From: Paludibacteraceae bacterium
GTDB lineage: Bacteria; Bacteroidota; Bacteroidia; Bacteroidales; Paludibacteraceae
NCBI GenBank assembly: GCA_017630395.1
Contig: JAGBVI010000005.1
Span: 1-64,000, forward strand
DNA: 64,000 bases
Direction: 5' to 3'
Positions 54,201-64,000 of this stretch are shown here, one piece after another. The translations under genes and the position numbers were made by a program. Each line of letters starts with the position of its first letter. The first letter of the stretch is position 1. The notes beneath the pieces were generated by a model. It saw only the letters and a program-made list of their open reading frames with translations, was not told where the DNA came from and ran no database searches.

Positions 54201-57200
54201 CCGATATCTGTGAAAACCAGATTGTCACGTTAACCGCCAGTGGAGCTTCGCGATATGAGTGGAACGATGCCAACAAGACAAAAAATGCCGTAATGACGGA
54301 CTCGCCTAACGACACCACAACTTACAATGTAATTGGATATACAGATATAACCTCTACCCTCTCATGTGCAGGAGAAAACAGTGCCACCGTAATTGTACAC
54401 GATGCACCACAATTCACACTTGCGGCAGACCCGGAAAGAGTGTGTGAGGGCGAATTGACGACCATTACGCCAACAGCCGAAGAGGGCTATCAAATCACCA
54501 CCTATCAATGGGACAACGGAGCACTCAACAACACATTAACAACAAGTGTCAATACAACACAAACTTTTGGAGTAACAGCAACCGACCGATATGGATGTAC
54601 CAATCATGGCACAATAGAGGTAAAAACGAAACCCTTCCCAACACTTACCATAGATGCCGGAGATGCTATCTGTGAAAATTCAGAAGCAACCGTTAAGGTA
54701 TCCGGAGCAGATGAATACACATGGGAACACGGAGATGAAAAAGGAAGTGTAACGAACGTAACAAACAAAAATGGTTCATTCTCTCATCAACCCAAAGGAA
54801 CAGGAGAAGTATTCTACCTAATAACCGGAACAACCGAAGGATGTAGTACCAAAGAGCAAGCCAAAGTCACTATTTCCGAAGCACCGGCCATAGCCATAAC
54901 AGGATATGAAAATGGCGTTTGTTTAGGCGGAAGCGTAACCATCACTGCCAGCGGAAGTGCAGAAGGAAAGATCTACCAATGGCTCGATGGCAATGGAGAC
55001 ACTATAAAGAGTGCTACAGGAGAAAATCACAACAAATTAACTTTAACGCCGGAGAAAGCCGGATTATACCAATACACAGCAATAGGATTTGACTCTAAAG
55101 ATTGTAAAGGGAAAGCCACCATTACATTAGAGGTCTATGAAAATCCTGTAGTAAAAATAGGTGCATCCGACAAGAACACCAACTGTATAGGAACCAATAT
55201 AGAACTAACAGTAGCGGCTCCTAATACCAACATTTTCAATTGGACATTACAAGATGCCAATGGAAATAGTTTAGGAGATGCAAGCGGAGCAACAATAAAC
55301 ATTCCTATGCAACAAACCACAAAATTTACTGTGGAGGCCACCGACATCAATGGATGTAAAGGGAAAGCAGATACAACCATCATTGCAAAACCCTATCCGG
55401 AATTTCAAATTAGTGGGAATGACTATGTTTGTCAAAGTGCTAAAGAGATAACTCTGCAAGTAACAGGAACAGAAGGGACTCAATATACATGGACAAAGGG
55501 AACAACGACAACAACAGGAGCCAATTTCACGGATAAGAATGTCAATCTTGATGGACAACGATCCTATGACGTAACAGTATCCGGGGATTTAGATGGATGT
55601 CGGTTAGAGCAAACCTATAAATTAAATATCATCACACCTCCCAATATTTATATCTCGGGAAACAATGCCTATTGCGAAGGTGAAGAGGTTGAACTAACTG
55701 CCAAAGGAGGAGTAGAAGGAGAATACATTTGGAACAACGATTCCGAACAAAAAAGTGGAACATATACTACAAAAGCCTCCACCGATAAAACCCAGTTTAT
55801 TGTTGAGGGAAAAGATAGTAGAGGATGTAGTAATACAGCCACATTTGACATCAGCGTAAAAGAAGCTCCGGAAGTAAAAATAAAAACACCGGAAAGCACA
55901 GAAATATGTAGAGAATCAACCATAAAATTAGAAGTTGAAGGAGCTCAAAATTTCACATGGGAAAAGGTGAGCAATAACCATGCAGAAGATTATGCATGTA
56001 CCAATTGTGGAAGCATCAACCCACAAATCACAGAAGATGTAAAATACATTGTAACCGGGAAAGATGCAGAAGGATGTATAGGCAAAGACTCGATATTAAT
56101 TGAGGCGAAAGAGATTCCTGAAATTACCATCAGCGGAGCCGGGGTTGTCTGCATGAATGAAGGAATCGTCTTAAAAGCAAAAAACATCAACAAGAATACC
56201 ACTATAACAAAATGGGTATGGTCAGAAAAAGACAATGATGGCTACGACTCAATCCTAACAATAGAGGAATTAGACGGAAAGAGATCCTTTACAGTCACTG
56301 CCACTTCAGATGCGGGATGCGAAAAGCAAGCGACAGCAGAAGCAGATGTATATACCCCGCAAAGTATCGGTATTGACCATGGAACAGGCTTTGTTTGTTA
56401 TGGCGGAAGCATGACTATCCATGCTATTGGAGATGCCAATTTAACATACACATGGAAGAAAAAAGATGATGCAACATGGAGTGCAAGCGGAAAATCTGTA
56501 ACCATAGATAACATCACATCCAACTTTGAAATTCAACTTTCAGCCGTAGATGGACAAGGATGTGAAAGTTTTGCAGAACCGAAAGAGATTGTTAGTAATC
56601 CACTACCAACGATTGCAATTACATCAGACAAAGAAGGTGGATTGTGTAAGGGCAATTCGATCAAACTTACTGCCCAAGCGAAGAACAACGCAACCATGCA
56701 AAATGGAGGATGGGAATGGTTTGATGCAAATAAGCAATCAATGGATAACAAAGTGGGATCATTGCAACTAAATAACATTACAGAAGCAACTACTTATTAT
56801 GCAGTCGGGAAAGATATCAACGGCTGTCAGTCTGATACAGCCCGTTATGATATCAACATACTATCCACACCGGAAGTAACAATAGAAGGTCCGGATACCG
56901 TATGTAAAAACAGTGAAATCACCTTGATTGCCCAAACCGATGCGGGCAACAGTGTCAAATGGAATAATAATGATGAGGGTCCTCAAATAACAGAAACATT
57001 AACCATTGCGAAGGAGTACACATTTACAGCAGTCGTAAACAATAGTTCTTGTAGTACTACAGCAAGCAAGAAGATAGTAGTAAATGACAATCCACAAGTT
57101 ACCCTAACGAGTGTGAATGGAAAGAGCAGTGTTTGTGAAGATGAAACCATCGACATAAAAGCCAACACAGAAAATGATGTAACCTATAGTTGGGAAAATG

Positions 57201-60200
57201 CGACATCAACAAGCAACATAGCCAATTACAAGCCAACCGAGGGCTCAAATACAATCAGTTGCAAAGTGACAGTCACAGAAAAAAACACAAACTGTCAATC
57301 AACAGCCAATTTCAACGTTACAGTCAACCGCAGACCTACATTGTATATCAATGGAGAAACAAATGGAAGAAGCAAAGTATGCGAAGGTGACAACATCTCA
57401 TTAACAGCCACAGGACTCTCCTCAAAGAATTACGATTGGTATGCAGACGATGTAGTTGTAGGAGGAAGTGACAACTACCATCCGAACATACTAAAGAAAA
57501 CAGAATACAAAGTTATTGGAAGCGATGAGAATGGATGTAAAGGAGAGGCAATTTATACTGTTGACATCAAGCCATTCCCTACATTCGAAGTAGCAAACAG
57601 TACTATATGTAGCGGAGAAGAAGCTAAAGTAGAAGTAAAGAATGGAAATGCCGAAAAATATAGATGGGAATGGGAAAATGGATCTTATAAAGGAGTTGAA
57701 AAAGAAACCATCTATAAAGAGACATTAACAGAGAGCAAAGTCTATACGCTATATGGAGAGTTAGATGGATGTGTAACTCCGGTAGGAAAAACAGCAACCG
57801 TAACAGTAAAAGCATTGCCAACAATTACCATAGAATCCAATCCACTATCCAAAGAGATTTGTCTGAACGAAAGTATAACATTGAATGCATTGGGAGGAGA
57901 AAGTGGAAAATATAATTGGAATCAAGGAGGAGGACTAACAACCAACAACCAAGACAAAGTTACAATCACCCCTGAAGCAGTTGGAAGCTACAGCTATAGC
58001 GTAATAGGGGAAAAAGATGGTTGTACCAATACCGGAACAATTAACATTACAGTGAATCCACTACCAACAGTAGCAATAAAAGCCACTGAAAAGAACATCT
58101 GTATAGGCGAAAGCGTAACATTAAATGCCAGCGGTGCCGACTCATACGTATGGAGTTCAGGGAACTCGACATGGAATGGAACCAGCATCTCCCCTATTAT
58201 AGACAAAGAGACAATAATTAGTTTGGTAGGAACAGATGGCAAAGGATGTAAGAGCGCACCGGAAACTATCACCATCCAAACAAAGAGTAAACCGGCAGTA
58301 AGTTGGACAAAGGTAGAAGTGTGCGAAGGAGCAAATGCAGAAGTTGTAATCAACGGAGCAGAGTCTGTTATATGGAAAGAAGATGGTGTAACCACAACCA
58401 ACAGCAGAACATTTGAGAATGTAAAAGAAGAAAAAACCTATCAAATTACTGTTATAAACAACGGGTGTGAAAAAGATACATTCATTACCATCTACGTCAA
58501 TAAACTTCCTGTCATCTCTCTAACCAATAACTTAGGAGAGAAGAATGCAATATGTAAAGGAGACGAGGTGGAAATAAAAGCCACTGCAGAAAATTGCAAA
58601 TTCACTTGGAAAACAGGGGAAGATAAGGTAACAATATCCGGAACAAACAACGAATTGCTCACCTATCGTCCAACAGAAGCAGGAACAAGAGAGTACAGAA
58701 TCATTGCAGAAAACAGCACAACACACTGCTTTGATTCAATCAACTACACCTACAATATAAACGATCTTCCAACCAATGAAATAGCAGGAACAAATGTTGT
58801 ATGTATTAATAGTACAATAAGATTAGAATCACAAGGGAAAAATTTTGTGACCTACTCATGGGCAGAGAGCAGTAATACCGATTATATAATTGGAACACAG
58901 CCAATATTGGAAGCAGCTATCGATTCTGACAAGAAGTACACATTGGTCATTAGTGATCAGAATGGATGTAGAGACACATCCAGCTATGAAGTAAAGGCAG
59001 TAAGATACCCAACATTCAATTTTGAATATGACAAAGTATGTGCTAACAACAGCGGAAAAGTACAAATAAAAGATGTAACACCAACCACAGCTCAAATAAA
59101 TTGGCAATGGAATGGAGGTACAGCAAACAATATATCAGAAGTAACTGCAACATTAAAAGAAAATACAACATTCACAGTAAGTGCATACGTTTCAATAGAT
59201 GATGTCAACCGTTGCGAAACCACTCAAACATTTGAAGCAACAGTATATGATGCGCCAAGTTTCACTATTCAAACCAACAGAGATAATGATGAAATTTGCG
59301 AAGGCGAATCAATTGAATTAAGTGCGAGTGATGATAGTTACACCTATACATGGACAAATCCGAATGGAGGCGAAGAGGATATACTTGGAACGACTCAATC
59401 CATAACCGTATCCCCTAACAGCAACAACACCTATCAAGCGACTGCTACCAACAAAGAAAAATGTACAACAGTTGTAACGAAAGAAGTAAACGTAAACATA
59501 AGACCAAAAGTTGAAATTACAAAAGAAGGAGCAGCTTGTCCTGGTAATACAGTAACAGCCATAGCATCCGGAGCAGCATCATATAAATGGCTAAACGACA
59601 AGCAAATAGAAATAGGAAACTACACCAACAAGCAAAGTATAAAAATTGCAGAAGAAGGCAGTACAGATACTACATTCTACGCCGTTGGAACAAGTAGTGA
59701 GGGATGCTCAGACACCACAAAAGTTGAAATTCAAAAACTATCCAACCCAAAATTAGAGTTTAAAGGAAATTTGGTTATTTGTGAAAATAACATTCCTGAG
59801 ATAACCGTATCAGGAGCATCAGCATACCAATGGTTTGATGAAAACGGAGTTATTGGAGTTGGAGAGAAACTTCCTGTTAAACAAGCATTAACAGAGACAC
59901 AAACATATACTGTAATTGGTAGCGATGGAGAAAATTGTTCATCAGAAGAGACAATAACAATAACCGTGAATAAGAACCCATCAGTATATATATCTGCAGC
60001 CAATACAGATAATATGACAAAAACCAATATTTGCTTAAATGATTCCGTTGTGTTAACAGCCCATGCCGATAACGTAATATTTGAAAATTGGGAAGATGGT
60101 AAGCTACTTGTCAAAGGAGAGAGTATTGGAAACAAAACCTATAGTGTCAACGTAATAGAACAGAGCACAAAATGCCCAGGTACAGCAACCTACGACGTCA

Positions 60201-63200
60201 ACACACTAGGATTACCGGGAGTAAAAATCGTATCAAATTCCAACTCGGTTTGCGAAGGAATGACAATTACACTCACATCAAATGACGAATACAAAACCTA
60301 TCAATGGTACACATACGATGAAAACAACAAAACCAATTTAAATTCAAACATTGGAAGTTGGACACAACCGTTGACAGCCACAACTCAATACATATTGGAG
60401 GTAACAGATGAAAATGGTTGTAGGAACAATGATACCACCGAGGTAATTGCAAAACCATACCCAGAAGTAAAATTCAATTATCCATCAGTATGTTCCGGAA
60501 CTCCGGCTATAATTACAGCAACCGAAAGTACAGCAGATGAATATATTTGGCCAAGCAATGGTAAAAGCGAAGGCAATGTATGGACTTCTGAAGAAAAGTT
60601 AACAAATAAGAAAAGTTTCACCATCACAGTTGGAAAAGAAGAGTGCTATAAAAGTCATAGCATAGAAATAGAAGTAAATGACAAACCTAATATTTCTGTA
60701 AGCGTAAATGGATCAGAAACAAATGGAAATTCAGTGGAAATTTGTTCCGGAAGTAATGTGGTATTGGGAGTAACCTCAGACAATAAAACATTAAGTAGTT
60801 ATGAATGGATTGCAAACAATACTATTGTAAGCAAAAAACAAGAACACAGCGAAAATGCTCTAACAAACAGCACTACTTATAAAATTAAGGTTGCAGATAC
60901 AGAAAGTTGTGAAAATGAAAAAGAACAAATAATTATAGTAAACACACCGCAACCAATTATTGTCAGCGGAAATAACAGTGTATGTGAAAATGGAGATGTC
61001 ACATTAAGTGCAAGCGGAAGCAAAAACTATAGTTGGACTATCACACCATCAAACGGTGCAACCATACGATATAACAATGACGATAAGAGCAATGTCACTA
61101 TACAAAAAATAAAAGAAAACATAGAAATTGCAGTAAGTGGAATCGACAATAAGGGATGTAAAAATGATACCGTAAAACATACTATCGTAGTAACTAAACA
61201 ACCAACATTAACCATCACAAGCAACACAGGCAAGATGGAATTATGTAGTGGTGAAAATATAACATTGACCGCTACAGCAGACGACAAATCCGTAATTAGA
61301 TGGAAAAATAACAGTTCAGACGGAGAAGTATATACAACTCCAACATTGAACACAACACAAAAACAAAGTTATACCTACGAAGTATCCGTAAATTACGGAG
61401 AAGGAAACACATGTAAAGCAGACTCAATCGTAACAATTATAGCCAATCCACTTCCGATTGTACAAATTACCGGAGATATTGCATTTTGCGAAGGCGGAAA
61501 ATCTACATTGACAGCAAGTGAAATGTATGGAAACAGCAACAAGACCTTTGCATGGACAAACTTTGATAAAGGAGTAAATCCAATCAAAGTAACAGAATCC
61601 GGAACATACGAAGTAAAAGCAACCGATAACGTAACAGGCTGTATCAGTGAAAAGAAAGAATACATTGTTACCAAATATAATAATCCGACAGATGTAACTA
61701 TCACATCAGAAGAGGCTACTTGTAAAGACTCAACCATTACATTAGTTGCCAACAGCAAAAACAAGATGGAATATGAGTGGTATCAATTAGGAGTCAACAA
61801 TGAAAAAACGCACGTAGGTTCCGGAAATTCAATCGAACAAACAATTACAAAAGATGAACAATATAAGGTAGAAGTAGCAGAACCACATACCCTATCTAAC
61901 GGACAGATTTTGAGATGTTATGATACAATTGACTATGCAGTAACGGTAAAAGAAGCACCAATATTCTTCTTTAACGCAGAAAGCATTTGCTACGGTAAAG
62001 ACCTTACAATAAGCATTAATGGTCCGTCTGACGCAGAATATACGTGGAATAAGCAAAACCATGTAGGCCAGAGCTATACCGACAAAGAATTAAAAGAAGC
62101 CGGTAGTTATTCAGTCACTGCCCTATTGGACGGATGTGCATTGACTAAAGATACAACTATAAACATCTATGCATTACCTGTTATTAACAGTTTGAATGCA
62201 GAAGAGAGTGTATGTTTAAAATCAGAAATGATGATTACATCCGACTGTATGGGAAGTGGAGCACTAAGCTATAGTTGGACAACCAATAAAGATCAAAATA
62301 GTATTATCAGCAACACAAACGGAGCGACACTAAAAGTTGCACCAACGACACAAGATGAAAGAAAATACTATTTAGAGGTAACAGACGAGAATAATTGTAA
62401 AAACAAAGACTCAATCATTATCGGAATCAAATCATTGCCTGCTATAGATATTGATGGCGAGTTGACCGTTTGTAAAAACAGTGACATAACATTAAGTGTC
62501 AAGAACAACTTAACATTCAATTGGTATCAATATGACGATGCCACAAACAAAAAGGGAGATTTATTGATGTCCGGCAGCGGAAATGACCCTTTCACGCAAA
62601 CAATTACAGAAGACCGAACATTCTATGTTGAAGTAGAAAATAGCGATGGTTGTACAAATGGAGAAATCGTTCGAGTAAAAACAAACGAATTACCAGAGAT
62701 AAAATGGAGCGGGGAAAATGAAATATGTTATGGAGAAACGAGTGAGATTATGTTTATTGCTCAACAAGCTGGAGATAAATATACATTAACAGATGAGAAT
62801 AATAACATAGAAACAAATATATTAAGTAAAGCCTTCTCCCCTACTACAACTACAAAGTACAAAATTGAAGTAACATCAAGCAATAATTGTACCAACACAG
62901 GTGAGTTAGAAATTAAAGTAAATGCATTACCTGAAATTACAATTAACAATGTAAAAGAAGGAAGCAGCAATATTTGTTTAAATTCCGAGATTGAACTCGG
63001 AGCAGGAAGCAATGTGCCATGTCAATTTAAATGGAATACAAGCTCCACTGAAGATACAATAAAGGTGACAGCCAATACCCTTGCAGGATTTACGGCAGTA
63101 TTAGTTGGAACCGATGAAAATGGTTGCGTTGACTCAGCTAAGTTTGACGTAATAGGATTACCATTACCTACAATAGAAATCGGAGGAGTTAACAAAGTCT

Positions 63201-64000
63201 GCGAAGGATCAACAGCAGAAATATATGTAAAGAATGTAACACAAAATATGAATTATTTATGGAAAGATAATAATTCAACAGATGTTGAAAGAAAAGTAAC
63301 CATAGATAAGGATACCATCATGTACATAACAGGAATTGATAAAAACACCCAATGTAGCAATGAAGGTTCATTCAAAATTACAAAAATAAAATATCCAACA
63401 TTAGAAGTAACACCAAGCGACACAACAGTATGTTTGGGTAACGAGATAACATTTAAAGCCACTTCCGATGCAGCAATTATATATTGGAATGGAATTGCGA
63501 GTGTAAATAAGAAATATAAATATCTTGTAAATGAAGCTGCCGAGATAACCATAACTGCTGAAGATAATTCATGTACAACAAACAAGGTAGTAAAAGTAAA
63601 CTATTATGAATTACCAAAAGTGGAGATAAGCGATCCGGGAATTGTCTGTGAAAACAGTAAAAAAGAGTTAATCGCAGAAGTTACAGGAGGAAGCACTCCA
63701 TATATCTACGAATGGAGTGGACTGATAGCCAGCAGTGAGGAAAATAAAGCGGTTACCAATTTATTGACACCAGCTGACAACAATGAAAAATTCAAAGTAT
63801 CTGTTACAGATAAAAACGGATGTATCGGTACAGATTCCACGCAGGTTGAAGTTGCAGAAAATCCAACCATCACTATTGCAGTCGAAAAAAGTGAAATTTG
63901 TGAGGGCGATATAGCGAAGTTAACAGCATCCGGAGCAGGAAATGACGGAACATATTTATGGAATACAAATGAAACCGGAGCCATTATAACTCCAACTATC
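51290..64000 (+). CDS. giant T9SS-type surface protein with tandem Ig-like repeats, 3' end outside window
   Basis: One frame is open from 51290 to the right edge, at least 4,237 codons, so the C-terminus is not seen. A signal peptide with a hydrophobic core (LVLTLIIVGGVSSSLYA) starts the protein; an in-frame ATG at 51308 is an alternative. The next 450 or so residues form a Cys-rich N-terminal module with AERMTYSFTVTEASSLLTYK and TAPEGFASYEWRDPNGNEL, closely like the 1,495-residue protein. A PKD-like domain and then about 45 Ig-like repeats follow, each about 80-90 residues with a Cys near the start (such as ITDICENQIVTLTASGAS) and a later GC. The repeats are diverged, not identical. A T9SS type B C-terminal domain is expected beyond the edge. 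A large exported adhesin is the likely role; I cannot name a ligand. Confidence 0.9.
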   Translation, partial: MKQRSNMNDKKFLHIIRLVLTLIIVGGVSSSLYAKNEDTPNLDFSKGTWEGWTRYYGYYGPVNMLTPTNGKVVSNSLNARDVDATDVWTLKNDQISGTNYGMFEIVSSSSNDNNLACDNLKLVPEGSTHTVRIGNMGFPEIYATSDFVGNWYRRAMAERMTYSFTVTEASSLLTYKYATVIQKDSEHESYHDSEGMAPFSVTVTANNGTVLCNSMVVKSDSELKKASIIQQKGTYQTVCTQYSDNCINLSDTKYYFERDEWGGGKRYYYYDNRGRKKSYTDNDNAMIWDATANCYRLCMERECIKTESIFIPDDKAYPCYQSNLTQDVLDEMYYKEWATIVYDLRDYIGQTITIDVRNRDCLEYGWVCNGCNAYGNFSNLKVVTQNTGTANCLYCGRTNWTFSSRIMAGFHRTYGYFTAETSKMELTVQNCGDKHDAKITAPEGFASYEWRDPNGNELMTEEGHPNVAIVPYGSIQPNKDYTCTMKSADPDCEPIVEKFRLNNPPIELDFTADVACFNEVQFTDNSKVLPVTIDGEEVIYDSIVNRVWSYYEDGELVEIAEKNPLIQFNCKNNTTCTYEVKLTVWTANDCKREITREIEVQPRPDVELLGEDKVCFGYSTPIELKNYNYSDNIYYWLNESGDTLAKGSGDAYRIYDAQPTNGTATYTLRIERQEVSNLDKIRTCRYIGEHNITVLETPTVAVTANNTYFPTIDGNPAKAIDICLKAKAHLTATTNMNCDIAWFEDINDILHTTGDNNISNYTHTITDSTKVYLKMYVEATSKTNGCKAYDSIYIKDLPIPEITIEGPDEICANTTELYTATGDGKPESYVWTTAEGNNFQMPGISITQPETSNGTSAKYTYSVMGVGINGCSNSVTKEIEVFNAPVLSVNGSTQICEGGEIALSIGGADSSSWDNGAQLLGGAEMKETPANTRKSYMVYGYKKNNTALCMSKIEIPITIHSKPNILITGITDICENQIVTLTASGASRYEWNDANKTKNAVMTDSPNDTTTYNVIGYTDITSTLSCAGENSATVIVHDAPQFTLAADPERVCEGELTTITPTAEEGYQITTYQWDNGALNNTLTTSVNTTQTFGVTATDRYGCTNHGTIEVKTKPFPTLTIDAGDAICENSEATVKVSGADEYTWEHGDEKGSVTNVTNKNGSFSHQPKGTGEVFYLITGTTEGCSTKEQAKVTISEAPAIAITGYENGVCLGGSVTITASGSAEGKIYQWLDGNGDTIKSATGENHNKLTLTPEKAGLYQYTAIGFDSKDCKGKATITLEVYENPVVKIGASDKNTNCIGTNIELTVAAPNTNIFNWTLQDANGNSLGDASGATINIPMQQTTKFTVEATDINGCKGKADTTIIAKPYPEFQISGNDYVCQSAKEITLQVTGTEGTQYTWTKGTTTTTGANFTDKNVNLDGQRSYDVTVSGDLDGCRLEQTYKLNIITPPNIYISGNNAYCEGEEVELTAKGGVEGEYIWNNDSEQKSGTYTTKASTDKTQFIVEGKDSRGCSNTATFDISVKEAPEVKIKTPESTEICRESTIKLEVEGAQNFTWEKVSNNHAEDYACTNCGSINPQITEDVKYIVTGKDAEGCIGKDSILIEAKEIPEITISGAGVVCMNEGIVLKAKNINKNTTITKWVWSEKDNDGYDSILTIEELDGKRSFTVTATSDAGCEKQATAEADVYTPQSIGIDHGTGFVCYGGSMTIHAIGDANLTYTWKKKDDATWSASGKSVTIDNITSNFEIQLSAVDGQGCESFAEPKEIVSNPLPTIAITSDKEGGLCKGNSIKLTAQAKNNATMQNGGWEWFDANKQSMDNKVGSLQLNNITEATTYYAVGKDINGCQSDTARYDINILSTPEVTIEGPDTVCKNSEITLIAQTDAGNSVKWNNNDEGPQITETLTIAKEYTFTAVVNNSSCSTTASKKIVVNDNPQVTLTSVNGKSSVCEDETIDIKANTENDVTYSWENATSTSNIANYKPTEGSNTISCKVTVTEKNTNCQSTANFNVTVNRRPTLYINGETNGRSKVCEGDNISLTATGLSSKNYDWYADDVVVGGSDNYHPNILKKTEYKVIGSDENGCKGEAIYTVDIKPFPTFEVANSTICSGEEAKVEVKNGNAEKYRWEWENGSYKGVEKETIYKETLTESKVYTLYGELDGCVTPVGKTATVTVKALPTITIESNPLSKEICLNESITLNALGGESGKYNWNQGGGLTTNNQDKVTITPEAVGSYSYSVIGEKDGCTNTGTINITVNPLPTVAIKATEKNICIGESVTLNASGADSYVWSSGNSTWNGTSISPIIDKETIISLVGTDGKGCKSAPETITIQTKSKPAVSWTKVEVCEGANAEVVINGAESVIWKEDGVTTTNSRTFENVKEEKTYQITVINNGCEKDTFITIYVNKLPVISLTNNLGEKNAICKGDEVEIKATAENCKFTWKTGEDKVTISGTNNELLTYRPTEAGTREYRIIAENSTTHCFDSINYTYNINDLPTNEIAGTNVVCINSTIRLESQGKNFVTYSWAESSNTDYIIGTQPILEAAIDSDKKYTLVISDQNGCRDTSSYEVKAVRYPTFNFEYDKVCANNSGKVQIKDVTPTTAQINWQWNGGTANNISEVTATLKENTTFTVSAYVSIDDVNRCETTQTFEATVYDAPSFTIQTNRDNDEICEGESIELSASDDSYTYTWTNPNGGEEDILGTTQSITVSPNSNNTYQATATNKEKCTTVVTKEVNVNIRPKVEITKEGAACPGNTVTAIASGAASYKWLNDKQIEIGNYTNKQSIKIAEEGSTDTTFYAVGTSSEGCSDTTKVEIQKLSNPKLEFKGNLVICENNIPEITVSGASAYQWFDENGVIGVGEKLPVKQALTETQTYTVIGSDGENCSSEETITITVNKNPSVYISAANTDNMTKTNICLNDSVVLTAHADNVIFENWEDGKLLVKGESIGNKTYSVNVIEQSTKCPGTATYDVNTLGLPGVKIVSNSNSVCEGMTITLTSNDEYKTYQWYTYDENNKTNLNSNIGSWTQPLTATTQYILEVTDENGCRNNDTTEVIAKPYPEVKFNYPSVCSGTPAIITATESTADEYIWPSNGKSEGNVWTSEEKLTNKKSFTITVGKEECYKSHSIEIEVNDKPNISVSVNGSETNGNSVEICSGSNVVLGVTSDNKTLSSYEWIANNTIVSKKQEHSENALTNSTTYKIKVADTESCENEKEQIIIVNTPQPIIVSGNNSVCENGDVTLSASGSKNYSWTITPSNGATIRYNNDDKSNVTIQKIKENIEIAVSGIDNKGCKNDTVKHTIVVTKQPTLTITSNTGKMELCSGENITLTATADDKSVIRWKNNSSDGEVYTTPTLNTTQKQSYTYEVSVNYGEGNTCKADSIVTIIANPLPIVQITGDIAFCEGGKSTLTASEMYGNSNKTFAWTNFDKGVNPIKVTESGTYEVKATDNVTGCISEKKEYIVTKYNNPTDVTITSEEATCKDSTITLVANSKNKMEYEWYQLGVNNEKTHVGSGNSIEQTITKDEQYKVEVAEPHTLSNGQILRCYDTIDYAVTVKEAPIFFFNAESICYGKDLTISINGPSDAEYTWNKQNHVGQSYTDKELKEAGSYSVTALLDGCALTKDTTINIYALPVINSLNAEESVCLKSEMMITSDCMGSGALSYSWTTNKDQNSIISNTNGATLKVAPTTQDERKYYLEVTDENNCKNKDSIIIGIKSLPAIDIDGELTVCKNSDITLSVKNNLTFNWYQYDDATNKKGDLLMSGSGNDPFTQTITEDRTFYVEVENSDGCTNGEIVRVKTNELPEIKWSGENEICYGETSEIMFIAQQAGDKYTLTDENNNIETNILSKAFSPTTTTKYKIEVTSSNNCTNTGELEIKVNALPEITINNVKEGSSNICLNSEIELGAGSNVPCQFKWNTSSTEDTIKVTANTLAGFTAVLVGTDENGCVDSAKFDVIGLPLPTIEIGGVNKVCEGSTAEIYVKNVTQNMNYLWKDNNSTDVERKVTIDKDTIMYITGIDKNTQCSNEGSFKITKIKYPTLEVTPSDTTVCLGNEITFKATSDAAIIYWNGIASVNKKYKYLVNEAAEITITAEDNSCTTNKVVKVNYYELPKVEISDPGIVCENSKKELIAEVTGGSTPYIYEWSGLIASSEENKAVTNLLTPADNNEKFKVSVTDKNGCIGTDSTQVEVAENPTITIAVEKSEICEGDIAKLTASGAGNDGTYLWNTNETGAIITPTI

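Noticed and set aside
53630-63984. Many minus-strand ORFs of 60-135 codons across the giant gene
   Set aside because: They are antisense shadows of the long plus frame, which is A-rich and T-poor on its coding strand and thus has few stops on the other strand. Their translations are Ser/Val/Pro/Leu-rich and repetitive, mirroring the repeats.
51290-64000. The giant gene as a nonribosomal peptide or polyketide synthase
   Set aside because: There is a signal peptide and no adenylation, ketosynthase or carrier motif. All repeats are Ig/PKD-like with Cys pairs.

Overview
The window reads as chromosome of an AT-rich member of the Bacteroidota, most likely order Bacteroidales. The signs are promoters with the TTTG (-33) / TAnnTTTG (-7) pattern of this phylum, few Shine-Dalgarno sequences, a PorP/SprF protein paired with a protein carrying a gliding-motility-type (T9SS type B) C-terminus, an ExbB-X-ExbD-ExbD operon and a rplM that starts with GTG. 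The species cannot be named from the sequence. No plasmid or complete phage is visible.

Layout. 1-6.2 kb: the end of a TatD nuclease, tRNA-Ser(GGA), the exbB-X-exbD-exbD energy-transduction operon, then rplM-rpsI-rpsB-tsf. 6.3-10.4 kb: recQ and recJ on the minus strand. 10.7-20.9 kb: a CLC/CBS chloride channel, purT, lysC-lysA, a glycosyltransferase, mazG and proS. 21-23.7 kb: an outer-membrane barrel candidate, an HdeD-like protein and a DjlA-like co-chaperone. 23.9-27.7 kb: glyA, then a decayed mobile-element patch (zeta-toxin-like P-loop pseudogene, a small ORF, a RadC/JAB protein and a second, metal-motif-less JAB fragment), then a YtxH protein. 27.9-32.8 kb: aguB, aguA, serS, an FKBP-like lipoprotein and an O-methyltransferase; aguA and aguB together give agmatine to putrescine. 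33.2-38.7 kb: a porP/sprF-like gene and a 1,495-residue T9SS type B surface protein in one operon. 39-50.8 kb: an M16 protease and a DUF3109 protein, nadE-topB, a porin-like barrel, miaB, lptB, rnhB and an M28 peptidase, then tRNA-Glu(CTC). From 51.29 kb to the right edge is one uninterrupted frame of at least 4,237 codons: a giant secreted protein with about 45 tandem Ig-like, two-cysteine repeats. Its N-terminal module resembles that of the 1,495-residue protein.

The spaces between genes hold several families of palindromic repeats. Family A is about 190 bp, MITE-like, with ends close to AAGAAGTTGTTTAAATTT. Family B has ends close to GGTTCTATAAATTCA. Family C is a set of terminator-like hairpins with a GTGTGTCATAAT-type stem. 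They lie only between genes and in places abut or nest.

The strongest points for follow-up are the giant repeat protein and its shorter paralogue beside porP/sprF, the non-coding repeat families, a NadE whose glutaminase domain lacks its catalytic cysteine, and the zeta/JAB remnant.
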